Assembly: GCF_028435365.1 (NCBI RefSeq)
Contig: NZ_JAGTJJ010000006.1
Location: forward strand, 124,001-188,000
Source: Polyangium jinanense
Lineage (GTDB): Bacteria > Myxococcota > Polyangia > Polyangiales > Polyangiaceae
Length of the DNA stretch: 64,000 bases
Direction: 5' to 3'
In this document: one piece after another, positions 44,242 through 53,367 of the stretch
How the letters are laid out: each line of letters opens with the position of its first letter
Position numbering within the stretch: position 1 is the stretch's first letter
The notes under the pieces: generated by a model
What the model saw: the letters and a program-made list of their open reading frames with translations, nothing else
Database searches by the model: none
Told to the model about the DNA's origin: nothing
Program-made: the position numbers and the translations under genes

Positions 44242-44332
44242 GGTCGCCTACTGTACGACGAGTGGATCCCGAAGTGGCGAAGACGGATTCCTCACGGAGG
44301 ACGTCGTCGCGGTGGTACGATGCCTGCCTCGC

Positions 44333-45766
44333 ATGAAGGCCGGTGACCTGGTCGGCGGCAAGTACCGCCTCGCTCGTAGGCTCGGCCAGGGCGCGATGGG
44401 CGTCGTCTGGGAGGCCGTGCACGAGATGACCTCCCGCCACGTCGCGGTGAAGCTCATCGTGAACGCGACGGACAACCTCCGGGCCCGCCTCTTGCGCGAG
44501 GCCCGCGCGGCCGGGCAGATCGCGCACCGGAACGTGGTCGAGGTCTACGACGTCGGGCAAACCGCGGAGGAAGATCCCTTCCTCGTCATGCAACTGCTCT
44601 CGGGCGACACGCTGTATGGCTACGTGAAGCGCGACGGCCGCATGGATCTCGCGCGCGCTTTGCCCATCGCGCGGGACGTCGGCCGCGCGCTCGCCGCCGC
44701 GCATGCGCAGGGGATCATCCATCGCGATCTCAAGCCCGCGAACGTCTTCCTGCACCGCGAGGCGGGCGCGTCGGAGGACCTCGTGAAGGTGCTCGATTTC
44801 GGCCTCTGCAAGCCGATGGGCGCCGACGAGATGCTCACCGCGCCCGGAGGCCTGCTCGGATCGCCCGCGTACATGAGCCCCGAGCAGATCGCCGGCGCGC
44901 CCGACCTCGATCCACGCACGGACATCTGGTCGTACGGCGTGCTCATCTTCGAGCTCTTCGCGGGTCAGCGGCCGTTCGCGGGCCGCGGCCCGGATCTGAT
45001 CCACGCCGTGCTCACGGCCCCGATCCCGCGGCTCCGCGACATCATGCCCGGGATCGATCCGGCCCTCGACGAGCTCGTCGCCGGGTGCATCGTCCGCGAC
45101 AAACGGGCGCGGATCGCCTCGGCCGCGGAGATCGTCGCGCGTCTGGAGACGCTCACCGAGCGAATGCGAAACGCGCCGTCTCATGCGTCCTTGGACGACG
45201 GGGACGAGGGCGGGCTCGCGGTGACGATGGTGTATCGGCCGGGGATGTCGGGGCCGCCGTCGGCGTCGCCGCCGGCGAGCCACAAGGTGACGAAGACGAT
45301 CCCGCTCGCGGCGTTCACGGGAAACCCCATGCCGGGCGCGCCGGCGCCGATGAAGGAGATGCCGGGGCCGCCGCCCTCGTATCCGCAGGGCGGGCCGCCT
45401 TCGCAGCCCGAGCCTCCGAAGAGCGGCTGGCCTGGCGGACCGCACCAGACAGCGCCGCTCGGCATGCCGAGCCCGCAGGGAACGGCGCCCTTGCAGCGTT
45501 TGCCCGAGGCGCACATGGGGGCGTGGGGCGCGCCGAATCCGCAGGCGCCGCCGCCGAGCTGGCAAGCCATGACGGGGCCGAATCAGGTCGCCATGCCCTA
45601 TCCGCCCGCGCAGCCGGCGCCGCCCGAGCGACGATGGATCGGCTTCGTGATCCTCGCGATCGGCGTCCTTGCGCTCGTGGGCGTGCTCGGGGGCATCGCT
45701 TGGTCCGCGAAACGCACGGCGACCCCTGCGCCGCCTTCCCCTTCGGCCGCACCGGCATCTCGCTGA
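44333..45766 (+). CDS. Serine/threonine protein kinase with C-terminal membrane helix
   Basis: 477 aa from ATG 44333. Kinase domain about 10-275: Gly-rich LGQGAMGVVWEA, Lys40 in VAVKLI, catalytic loop HRDLKPAN (His130, Asp132), DFG in KVLDFGLCKP, and SPAYMSPEQIAG. A Pro/Gly/Met-rich linker leads to a helix WIGFVILAIGVLALVGVLGGIAW near the C-terminus and a short Ala/Pro tail. Likely a membrane-tethered Hanks-type kinase; its extracytosolic part is too short to be a sensor. Substrates unknown. Confidence 0.93.
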   Translation: MKAGDLVGGKYRLARRLGQGAMGVVWEAVHEMTSRHVAVKLIVNATDNLRARLLREARAAGQIAHRNVVEVYDVGQTAEEDPFLVMQLLSGDTLYGYVKRDGRMDLARALPIARDVGRALAAAHAQGIIHRDLKPANVFLHREAGASEDLVKVLDFGLCKPMGADEMLTAPGGLLGSPAYMSPEQIAGAPDLDPRTDIWSYGVLIFELFAGQRPFAGRGPDLIHAVLTAPIPRLRDIMPGIDPALDELVAGCIVRDKRARIASAAEIVARLETLTERMRNAPSHASLDDGDEGGLAVTMVYRPGMSGPPSASPPASHKVTKTIPLAAFTGNPMPGAPAPMKEMPGPPPSYPQGGPPSQPEPPKSGWPGGPHQTAPLGMPSPQGTAPLQRLPEAHMGAWGAPNPQAPPPSWQAMTGPNQVAMPYPPAQPAPPERRWIGFVILAIGVLALVGVLGGIAWSAKRTATPAPPSPSAAPASR

Positions 45767-45782
45767 CACTTGCATTGCGATA

Positions 45783-45800
45783 GCAGCGCGATAACGCTGC
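45783..45800. promoter_or_regulatory. Inverted repeat GCAGCG-CGATAA-CGCTGC after the kinase gene
   Basis: Six-base arms with a six-base spacer, 17 bases after the kinase stop, flanked by direct repeats of TGCATTGC (about 45774 and 45798). It could be a weak terminator or an operator of the exporter promoter downstream. No T-tract. Confidence 0.3.
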
Positions 45801-45855
45801 ATTGCATCAACCACGTGTGAGCACGCGATGCGCACGTCCTGGGCGCTTTGCGCGC

Positions 45856-45884
45856 TTGACATCCCCTTTTGGCTTGGGTTTGCT
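45856..45884 (+). promoter_or_regulatory. Candidate sigma-70 promoter of the RND exporter operon
   Basis: Perfect -35 TTGACA (45856-45861), 17-base spacer, then TTTGCT (45879-45884), which matches the -10 consensus at 3/6. It lies 35 bases before the ATG at 45919. Confidence 0.4.
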
Positions 45885-45918
45885 CCGCGACCGCCCCGAA
45901 GCCAGGAAGTCCCTCTCA

Positions 45919-48783
45919 ATGCAAGCCTTCGCACATCTTCTCGTTCGTCGAGCGACGGCGTGGACCATCGTCCTCGCGGTCGTATTGCTCTCGCTCGCGA
46001 GCCTGTTTTTTGCGTCTCGGGTCGATCGCGACGACGACGTGCTTTCGTTCCTGCCTCGGGAAAACCCGGAGGTCGGCGTCTTCTACGACGTGAGCAAGCG
46101 CTTTGGCAGCCTCGACGTTGCGCTCGTCGGAATCAGCACGGACGATGCGCTCTCTCCCGCCTTCCTGACGCGCCTGCGCGACCTGACGAAGCGGCTGAAC
46201 GAGACGGACGGCATCGGCTACGCGATGACCCTCACGAACGTGGACGATTTCGTGGCGGATCCGCAGAAGGGCGGCATCACGACCGATTACCTGATCGCCA
46301 AGATCCCGGAGACGCCCGAGGAGCAAGCGGCGCTGCGCGAGAAGGTGCTTTCGCGGGATCACGTGGTGGGCAACCTGATCTCGGCGGACGGAAAGGCCAC
46401 GCTCCTCTATTGCTTCGCGGGCTACGGGGCGGAGCCGAAGGTCGTGGCGCAGAAGGTCCGCACCGCGGTGGAGGAGGCTTTTCCGCGCGAGGCGAAATAC
46501 TGGGGCGGGGCGCCGTTCATTTCGACGTACATCTACGACGTCACGCAGGAGGACATGCGGAAGCTCGCGCCGTGGGCGGTGCTCGTCATCGTGCTCATCA
46601 CGGTGCTCTCGTTCCGCGACTTCATCGGCGCCGGCCTCGCGCTGCTCTCGACAGGGCTCGGCATCGTGATGTCCCTCGGGCTCATGGGCGCGCTCGGCGT
46701 GTCGGTGAACGTCGTGCTCGGCTCTTTGCCGGTCATTCTGTTCGCCCTCGGTAGCGCGTATGCCGTGCACATTCTCGCCCGCTATTATCCCGTCGCCCAC
46801 GAGCAAAAAGATCCGGCGACGGCCATCGTCCGGACGCTCTGCGAGGTGGGACCGCCGGTCATCGCCAGCGGCCTGACGACCGTGGTGGGCCTTCTGTCCT
46901 TCCTCGTGATGGACATCGCACCGCTGCGCACGTTCGGCATTTTCACGGCGCTCGGCATCCTGATCACGCTCATCCTCTCGCTCACCTTCGTGCCCGCGGT
47001 GATTTACCTCGTGCGGCTCAAGGGAAAGCCGGCCGAAGCGCAGGGCCCCGCGCGGTTCCACGTGTGGCTCACGACGCTGCCGCAGCGGCAGCGCATGGTC
47101 GTCGGCGCGGCGCTCGCGGCCGTGGCGATCGCGAGCGGCATCTTCGTGAGCAAGGTCGACAGCCGCATGGACAACGCGGCGTTCTTCTCGAAGAACAGCC
47201 CGCCCGATCAGGCCGAGACGTTTCTGCGCGACCATTTCGGCGGCTCTTCGTTCGTGCAGATCCAGGTCGAGGGCGACATGACCGACCCGGTCGTGCTGCG
47301 CGAGCTCCGGATCCTCGCCGATCGCATCGCGCTCTTGCCCCACGTGAGCTCGGTGAACCACGTGGGCGCCGTGATCGCGCAGCTCAACGAGGCGATGGAA
47401 GGCGACCGGCGCGTCCCGGACACGGCCGCCAAGGTGAAGCTGCTCTACGGCTTCCTCGAAGGGAAAAAGGCCGTCACGCAGCTCGTCACGGACGATCGGC
47501 AAAGGGCGCTCTTGCAGGTCAAGCTCGACACGAACCTCGCCGCGGAGACCGAGCCGCTGATCGAGCAGATCCGCGCGGTCACGAGCACGGCGATCGCGGC
47601 CACGTACGCGGTGGCCGAGGCGAAGGGGCCGCGGAAGGACGAGGTCGCGGCGCGGGCGCGGGCGCTCGTGACGAGCCGCATCACGGCCATCGGCCGGCAA
47701 TTCGAGGTTTCCGTGCCCGAGGAGCCGAAGCTCGGCGAGCACCTCGGATCGGGGAAGGCACCCGACGCGCCTCCGGCCACGAAGGCGGCGCTCACGCGGT
47801 TCCTCGGCTCGGAGGAGTGCAGCGTGGAGCTCGAAGGCCCTGAGGCGATCGACAAGGTCGCGAGCGCGCTCACCGCGCTCGGCCCGCACCCGGAGGCGGA
47901 AAAGCTCACGGAAGCGATCGCGCAGGCCATGGGCAAACCCACGAGCGATACGCTCGTGACCGACCTCGCCGACACGGTCGATCGTCCGCTCGAGGAAATC
48001 TGGCGCCGGAGCGAGGCGATGGCGCGGGCGAAGGAGTTCGTCGCCGCGGCGAAGATCACGGCGCCCGAGGGGCCGAAGGGCGAGCGTTTTCATACGGCGA
48101 TCGCGATGGCGCTGATGGACCTCGACGCCCCGTCGGTCGCGCTCCCGCCGGCCGCGGGAGACGCGGCGCAGAAGCTCGTGGTCTCGGTGACGGGCCTGCC
48201 CGTGATGCATGCGGGCCTGTCGCGAAGCGTCGAGTCGAACCAGTGGAAGAGCCTGTTTTTCGCGCTCGGCTGCGTGCTCGTCATCATGGCGGCGCTGTTC
48301 CGGTCGTTCTGGAGCGGCCTGCTCGGCATCCTGCCGATCGTGCTGACGATGGCGGTGATCTACGGCGGGATGGGCCTCGTCGGCGTGCGGCTCGACATCG
48401 GCACGTCGATGCTGGCGAGCTTGATCATCGGGGCCGGAGTGGACTATGCGGTGCACCTGATGGTCGCGTGGAGCGCCCCCGAAAAGTCCCCACTGACGGA
48501 GTCGGCCACGGCGGCCGCGCGGCAGACGGGCCCGGCGATCTGGGTGAACGCCTTGATGGTCGCGGCGGGCTTCTTCGTGCTGACCCTCGGCGACGCGCGT
48601 CCGCTGCAGAACGTCGGGGGCCTGACCGCGGCGGCGATGGTCACGGCGGCCCTCGCGACCATGCTGGTGATCCCCCTTTTCGCGCGCAAAACGCGCTACT
48701 ACGGCGATGGATCTAGAATACCTTCCGCCGTTCCCTCGTCCGAGGCGTCGGACGCAGTTCTCGACACGAGCACGAGCCCCTGA
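45919..48783 (+). CDS. RND superfamily (MMPL/HpnN-type) exporter
   Basis: 954 aa with two repeated halves, each one N-terminal helix, a periplasmic loop and a cluster of helices. Typical helices: GSAYAVHILARYYPVA in half one and GAGVDYAVHLMVAWSA in half two, with SGLTTVVGLLSFLVM. The sequence fits MMPL/HpnN transporters that move lipids or hydrophobic molecules to the outer membrane. The next two genes encode a LolA-like periplasmic carrier and an outer-membrane protein, so a lipid-trafficking line is likely. Cargo unknown; hopanoid or sterol are possible guesses. Confidence 0.9.
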   Translation: MQAFAHLLVRRATAWTIVLAVVLLSLASLFFASRVDRDDDVLSFLPRENPEVGVFYDVSKRFGSLDVALVGISTDDALSPAFLTRLRDLTKRLNETDGIGYAMTLTNVDDFVADPQKGGITTDYLIAKIPETPEEQAALREKVLSRDHVVGNLISADGKATLLYCFAGYGAEPKVVAQKVRTAVEEAFPREAKYWGGAPFISTYIYDVTQEDMRKLAPWAVLVIVLITVLSFRDFIGAGLALLSTGLGIVMSLGLMGALGVSVNVVLGSLPVILFALGSAYAVHILARYYPVAHEQKDPATAIVRTLCEVGPPVIASGLTTVVGLLSFLVMDIAPLRTFGIFTALGILITLILSLTFVPAVIYLVRLKGKPAEAQGPARFHVWLTTLPQRQRMVVGAALAAVAIASGIFVSKVDSRMDNAAFFSKNSPPDQAETFLRDHFGGSSFVQIQVEGDMTDPVVLRELRILADRIALLPHVSSVNHVGAVIAQLNEAMEGDRRVPDTAAKVKLLYGFLEGKKAVTQLVTDDRQRALLQVKLDTNLAAETEPLIEQIRAVTSTAIAATYAVAEAKGPRKDEVAARARALVTSRITAIGRQFEVSVPEEPKLGEHLGSGKAPDAPPATKAALTRFLGSEECSVELEGPEAIDKVASALTALGPHPEAEKLTEAIAQAMGKPTSDTLVTDLADTVDRPLEEIWRRSEAMARAKEFVAAAKITAPEGPKGERFHTAIAMALMDLDAPSVALPPAAGDAAQKLVVSVTGLPVMHAGLSRSVESNQWKSLFFALGCVLVIMAALFRSFWSGLLGILPIVLTMAVIYGGMGLVGVRLDIGTSMLASLIIGAGVDYAVHLMVAWSAPEKSPLTESATAAARQTGPAIWVNALMVAAGFFVLTLGDARPLQNVGGLTAAAMVTAALATMLVIPLFARKTRYYGDGSRIPSAVPSSEASDAVLDTSTSP

Positions 48784-48800
48784 ACGTAATGAGGTTCGAG

Positions 48801-49559
48801 ATGAGCAGAATCTTCCGTAGCTGGCTTCCTGCCTCTGCCCCCCTCCTCGCCGCCGCCCTGCTCTGGGCGGGCCACGCGAGCGCCGATCCCCCGGGCGACA
48901 AGGCCTTGAAGGGGATGGACGAGGCGATGAACCGCGCCAAGACCCAGTACTACGAGTACGAGGTCGTGAACCAGGAGCCCGGCAAGCCCGAGAAGAAGCT
49001 CGCGCTCAAGGTCTGGATCAAGGGCGAAAAGCGCCTCACGGAGTTCACCGCTCCGGCCGACATGAAGGGGACCAAGGTCCTCATCCTCTCGCCCACGCAG
49101 ATGTACGTGTACCTGCCGGCGTTCGGGAAGATCCGACGCATCGCGAGCCACGTGACCGACCAGGGCTTCATGGGCCTCGCCTTCAGCCAGGACGACCTCG
49201 CGAATCAGAGTTACGCGCCGCTCTACGACGCCCAGCTCGCGTCCGACGCGGCCGCCGAGATGAAGCTCGTGGCTACCGCGAAGGCGGGGCAAACGGTCCC
49301 CCACGGCAAGATCGAGTTCAAGGTCGCGAAGGACAAGAACCTGCCGACGGAGATCAAGTACTTCAACGCGGCCGGCAACCACGTGAAGACCGAGACGCGC
49401 ACGACCTACGACTGCCAGGGTAATGTTTGCAGCCCGCAGGAGCTGAAGATGGTCGACCACACGAAGGGCGGCCACTGGACGAAGATGATCCGCAAGGCGT
49501 GGAAGGTGAACGAGGAGATGGGCGACGACCTCTTCTCGAAGCGCAGCCTCGAAAAGTAG
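48801..49559 (+). CDS. LolA-like outer-membrane lipoprotein-sorting protein
   Basis: 252 aa from ATG 48801 (GAGG six bases before it); an ATG at 48789 is the alternative. Signal peptide WLPASAPLLAAALLWAGHASA. The LolA-like fold has YYEYEVVNQEPGKPEKKLALK, MKGTKVLILSPTQMYVYLP, GFMGLAFSQDDL and LPTEIKYFNAAGNHVKTETR. Members of this family accompany MMPL exporters. Starts 17 bases after the exporter stop, so it belongs to the same operon. Confidence 0.85.
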   Translation: MSRIFRSWLPASAPLLAAALLWAGHASADPPGDKALKGMDEAMNRAKTQYYEYEVVNQEPGKPEKKLALKVWIKGEKRLTEFTAPADMKGTKVLILSPTQMYVYLPAFGKIRRIASHVTDQGFMGLAFSQDDLANQSYAPLYDAQLASDAAAEMKLVATAKAGQTVPHGKIEFKVAKDKNLPTEIKYFNAAGNHVKTETRTTYDCQGNVCSPQELKMVDHTKGGHWTKMIRKAWKVNEEMGDDLFSKRSLEK

Positions 49560-49591
49560 ATTTCGCCCCGCCCGAGATAGAGTAGATACCC

Positions 49592-49625
49592 GCGCCGCCT
49601 CCTCCCTTCACGGGATGGGCGGCGC
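49592..49625 (+). promoter_or_regulatory. Very stable intercistronic hairpin
   Basis: GCGCCGCC (49592-49599) pairs with GGCGGCGC (49618-49625), and TCCC/GGGA stack inside. It lies between the LolA-like and porin-like genes. Without a T-tract it is more likely an mRNA processing or stabilising element than a terminator. Confidence 0.4.
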
Positions 49626-49658
49626 GACGCATTTCAAGGACCCGAGGTCAAACGAAGC

Positions 49659-51416
49659 ATGTACCGCCACGTTCGTCGGGGCAGCGCGATCGCCTGCGCT
49701 CTCGCCCTCCTGCTCGGCATAGCGCCGAGCGCCCAGGCCGACGAGCTCGAGCTCGATTGGAGCGGCCGCATCCAGAGCGATCTGCGCTTCCGCATGCAGC
49801 CCGTGGGCGTGGGCGACTGGTATTCACGGCAGGAGCTGCCGGCAGGCGTCGAGCGCAACTGGAATACGCTCGGCCTGAAGCTCGAGGCGGATTACGGGCG
49901 GTTCCACGGCGTCGCGGCAGTCGATTTCGTGTGGAGCGGTTATCCCGAGCGAATGACGGCCGTCGGCGATCTCTCGCGGATCGAGAAGGCCGACCCGTAC
50001 CGCCTCGAAGCGCGCGCGGTCTACATGGAGGCCGAGGGCCTCTTCGTGAAGGGGCTCGATCTGCGCATCGGCCAGCAGGTCGTGTCCTGGGGCGTCGGCG
50101 ACCAGTTCAACCCGACGAACAATCTGAACTCCGACGATCTGCGTGATCCGCTGCTCTTCGGCCGGCAGATCGCCAATTTCATGGTGAAGGCCGATTACTG
50201 GATCTCGGAGGACTGGTCGATCTCCGGCGTGGTCGTGCCGATCTTCAAGCCCGCGATGCTGCCGCTCTCCGGCTCGCTCGCGGTGGCGCAGCTCGATCGA
50301 TTGCCGTTCGTCTCGGATTCGCTCCGGCAGCGCGTGGTCGCCGAGCAGGCCGCGGCGCAGACGTTGTTCGGGCATCCGACGATCATCGGCAACGTGACGC
50401 CCGTGATGCCCGATCCGACGTTCGACAACATGCAGGTCGCCTACCGGATCGCGGGCACGATCAAGGAGCACGACATCGCGCTCTCGTATTACAACGGCCG
50501 CACCGATTTCCCGCAGCCGCGGAGCAACCACACGCGGCAGGCGCTCGGGCGGCGCTGTAACCCGACCGATGCGAACGATTGCGTCGAGGGGCTTTTGCTC
50601 ACCGACGTGACGCTCGAGTATCCGCGGATGCACGTCTACGGGCTGAACGCCACGGGCGAGGTGAACCCGTTCTCGTGGATCTCGGAGGAGATCAACGGCA
50701 TCGGGTATCGCTTCGAGGGCGCGCTCGTGGTGCCGCAGAGCCAGTCGATCCGGCTGACGAACGACGAGCTCGCGCTCGGGATCCCGCAGGCCGCCGGCGA
50801 ATACGATTACGACGGCGACGGGCAGCCCGGCGGGCCCGGCGGGCGAGAGCCGCTCGTGGTGGACGACACACCGTTCTTGAAATGGGTGCTCGGCCTCGAT
50901 TATACGTTCGGTGAGCACGTGTACGTGAACGCGATGTGGGTGCACGGGCTCGTCGACGAGTACGGCGCGGGCGACTGGATCAAGGAAGGGTACGTGGTCC
51001 GGCAAAGCGGCACGCTCGACGGGTCGAACGTGCTCGCCTGCGCGCTCTCGAAAAACGGCGAGACGTGCTCGCGGGAGATCCTGCGGCCGCGGCTCGGCGA
51101 TTACGTGGTGCTCGGGGCCGATTTCAAGTTCGCGAACCAGGCGGGCATGTTCCGGCTGTTCACGATCCTCGACGCGACGCCGCTCGTCGAGGAGACGTGG
51201 GACGACGAGCAGGGGAAACGCGTGCGTCGGACGATCTCGCCGCTCAGCGCGGAAGGGTTCTCGATGGTCATCTTCCCGGAGCTCGATTACAACTTCGGCA
51301 ATGGCCTGGAGCTCGCGGCCGGCGCCCTGCTCCAGCTCGGCAAGCCCTACACGAAGTTCGGCTCCCCGGAGACGGGCGGGTCGACCGTGTTCACCCGGGC
51401 CAAATATAGCTTCTAG
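49659..51416 (+). CDS. Outer-membrane porin-like protein (DUF1302-like)
   Basis: 585 aa with signal peptide (IACALALLLGIAPSAQA). The body is beta-barrel-like with alternating aromatic/hydrophobic strands: LELDWSGRIQSDLRFRM, GLDLRIGQQVVSWGVGDQF, NPTNNLNSDDLRDPL, TFGEHVYVNAMWVHG, and ends in FTRAKYSF, a C-terminal Phe expected of outer-membrane barrels. The GQQVVSWGVGDQFNPTN block is characteristic of the DUF1302-type group that co-occurs with MMPL exporters. Likely the outer-membrane part of the exporter line. Confidence 0.83.
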   Translation: MYRHVRRGSAIACALALLLGIAPSAQADELELDWSGRIQSDLRFRMQPVGVGDWYSRQELPAGVERNWNTLGLKLEADYGRFHGVAAVDFVWSGYPERMTAVGDLSRIEKADPYRLEARAVYMEAEGLFVKGLDLRIGQQVVSWGVGDQFNPTNNLNSDDLRDPLLFGRQIANFMVKADYWISEDWSISGVVVPIFKPAMLPLSGSLAVAQLDRLPFVSDSLRQRVVAEQAAAQTLFGHPTIIGNVTPVMPDPTFDNMQVAYRIAGTIKEHDIALSYYNGRTDFPQPRSNHTRQALGRRCNPTDANDCVEGLLLTDVTLEYPRMHVYGLNATGEVNPFSWISEEINGIGYRFEGALVVPQSQSIRLTNDELALGIPQAAGEYDYDGDGQPGGPGGREPLVVDDTPFLKWVLGLDYTFGEHVYVNAMWVHGLVDEYGAGDWIKEGYVVRQSGTLDGSNVLACALSKNGETCSREILRPRLGDYVVLGADFKFANQAGMFRLFTILDATPLVEETWDDEQGKRVRRTISPLSAEGFSMVIFPELDYNFGNGLELAAGALLQLGKPYTKFGSPETGGSTVFTRAKYSF

Positions 51417-51447
51417 GTTATTGCTTCCCGACTTTCCGCCGCGGTAA

Positions 51448-53364
51448 GTGTCGGCCATGCTGCGGCTTGGGGCCTTCGTCGTGCTCACGGCGCTCACCGG
51501 TTGTGGTGAGCCCGATGGGCGCGCCTCGCCGCTCACGGCAGCCCGCGGGCTCGCCGTGACGGCGCTGCCGAAAGCCTCCGCCGCAGCGGTTGTCCCGACG
51601 AACGATCCGCCGCCGGTGATCGAAACGTGCGCGGATTCGCCCGCGTTCGCGCTCTTCGTCTCGCCGCGCAAGCCGCGCCCTGGGACGCCGCTGCGGATCA
51701 TCGCGGTCGCAGACGAAGCGAGCGCGGGGGCGCTCGTCGTGCAGGACGGGAGCGGAAAAACGGTCGTTCGCGCGGACGAGCGGCGCGGCGCAGGGCCGTA
51801 CTTCTGGAACGTGACCGTGCCCGCGCCCGCGGCAGGGACGCTGCGCGTGGTGCTCGCGGAGGCGCAGGCGGCGCGCGCATGCAAGGACGTGACGATCGAC
51901 GACGCGGACGAGCCGCCGCGCGCCGCGCGCGGGATGTGGCCGATCTCCACGGCGTGGGGGAAGGCGACGGAGAACCTGTATGCGGCGTGGATCGAGGCGC
52001 TCTTCGATGCGCCGCTCGGCGAGCCGCTCACGTTCCCGGCGCTGCACGAGGCGCTCCGCGATCCGAAGCGGAATTTGCTGCACGATCACCTCGGCCGCGG
52101 CGAGGACGACGCAGGGCCCGACGCGCCGGTGCTCGATCCGGACTGCGCGGATCTGCCGTACGCGCTGCGGGCTTACTTTGCGTTCAAAATGCAGCTCCCG
52201 TTCGCGTACTCGTCATGCACGCGGGGCGGCGGCGGGCGGGCGCCGTTCTGCAAGCGTCCGCGATCGAACCTCGAATGGCCGCGGCACGTGCGCACCGATG
52301 CGATGGCGGGCTTCGCGGAGTTCGTGCGGACGACGCTGGCGGACACGGTGCACTCGGGGACGGGAAGGACCGCGGGCGACGACGACGAGACGGATTTTTA
52401 TCCGGTTCGTCTCGACGAACGAGCGCTCCGGCCGGGGACGATCTACGCGGATCCATACGGGCACGTGCTCGTCGTGGTGAAGCGAGTGCCGCAGACGAGC
52501 GAGCGTGCGGGGATGCTGCTAGCGGTGGACGGGCAGCCGGATGGGACGGTGGCGCGGCGGCGGTACTGGCGCGGAAACTTTCTCTTCGCGCTTGATCCTT
52601 CGCTCGGGAGCCCGGGCTTCAAGCGGTTCCGGCCGCTCGTGATCGAGCGCGGGGTGCTGCGCCCGCTATCGAACCAGGAGATCGCCGCGCACGCGGAGCA
52701 CGGGGACCACGCGATGGAGCAGTACGAGCACGGCGTGGAGGGGTTTTACGATCGCGTGGACGACGTGCTCTCGCCGCTGCCGCTCGATCCGAAGCGCGCG
52801 CTGGTCGAGACGATCGACGCGCTGGAAGAGCAGGTGAAGGGGCGCGTCGTGTCCGTGGAGAACGGGCGGAAATACCGGCAAAGCGGTGGCAAGTCGGTGG
52901 AGATGCCCGACGGCGCGAGCATCTTCGAGACGGTGGGGCCGTGGGAGGATTTTTCCACGCCGTCGCGCGATCTCCGGCTGCTCGTGGCGATCGACGTGGC
53001 CCGCGCGCTGCCGGCGCGCGTGGAGCGGAGGCCGGAGCGGTACGCGATGCCGCCAGGGAAGACGGCCGCCGAGGTGCGCACGGAGCTCGACGCGACGCTC
53101 GCGCAGGAGCTCGAAACACGGCGTTTTACGTACGTGCGGAGTGATGGGTCGTCGTTCTCGCTCTCGCTCGCGGACGTGGTTTCACGGGCCGAACTGCTGG
53201 AGGTCGGATACAACCCGAACGACTGTCCCGAGGTGCGCTGGGGCGCGAAGGAAGGCACGGACGAGGCGGCGACGTGCAAGATGCGGGCGCCGTGGAAGCA
53301 GCTCTCGCGGATGCGAAAGGTGCGCGCCTGGTTCAAGGAGCGAAGGCGGCCGGCGCGCGGTTAG
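51448..53364 (+). CDS. Large putative lipoprotein, possible NlpC/P60-like domain
   Basis: 638 aa from GTG 51448; ATG 51457 also possible. Lipobox LTALTGCG. An immunoglobulin-like segment is followed by a large region where YALRAYFAFKMQLPFAYSSC and GTIYADPYGHVLVVVKRV could supply the Cys and His of an NlpC/P60-like peptidase core; this is a tentative reading of motif spacing. No other family recognised. Convergent with the next gene by three bases. Confidence 0.7.
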   Translation: MSAMLRLGAFVVLTALTGCGEPDGRASPLTAARGLAVTALPKASAAAVVPTNDPPPVIETCADSPAFALFVSPRKPRPGTPLRIIAVADEASAGALVVQDGSGKTVVRADERRGAGPYFWNVTVPAPAAGTLRVVLAEAQAARACKDVTIDDADEPPRAARGMWPISTAWGKATENLYAAWIEALFDAPLGEPLTFPALHEALRDPKRNLLHDHLGRGEDDAGPDAPVLDPDCADLPYALRAYFAFKMQLPFAYSSCTRGGGGRAPFCKRPRSNLEWPRHVRTDAMAGFAEFVRTTLADTVHSGTGRTAGDDDETDFYPVRLDERALRPGTIYADPYGHVLVVVKRVPQTSERAGMLLAVDGQPDGTVARRRYWRGNFLFALDPSLGSPGFKRFRPLVIERGVLRPLSNQEIAAHAEHGDHAMEQYEHGVEGFYDRVDDVLSPLPLDPKRALVETIDALEEQVKGRVVSVENGRKYRQSGGKSVEMPDGASIFETVGPWEDFSTPSRDLRLLVAIDVARALPARVERRPERYAMPPGKTAAEVRTELDATLAQELETRRFTYVRSDGSSFSLSLADVVSRAELLEVGYNPNDCPEVRWGAKEGTDEAATCKMRAPWKQLSRMRKVRAWFKERRRPARG

Positions 53365-53367
53365 CGG

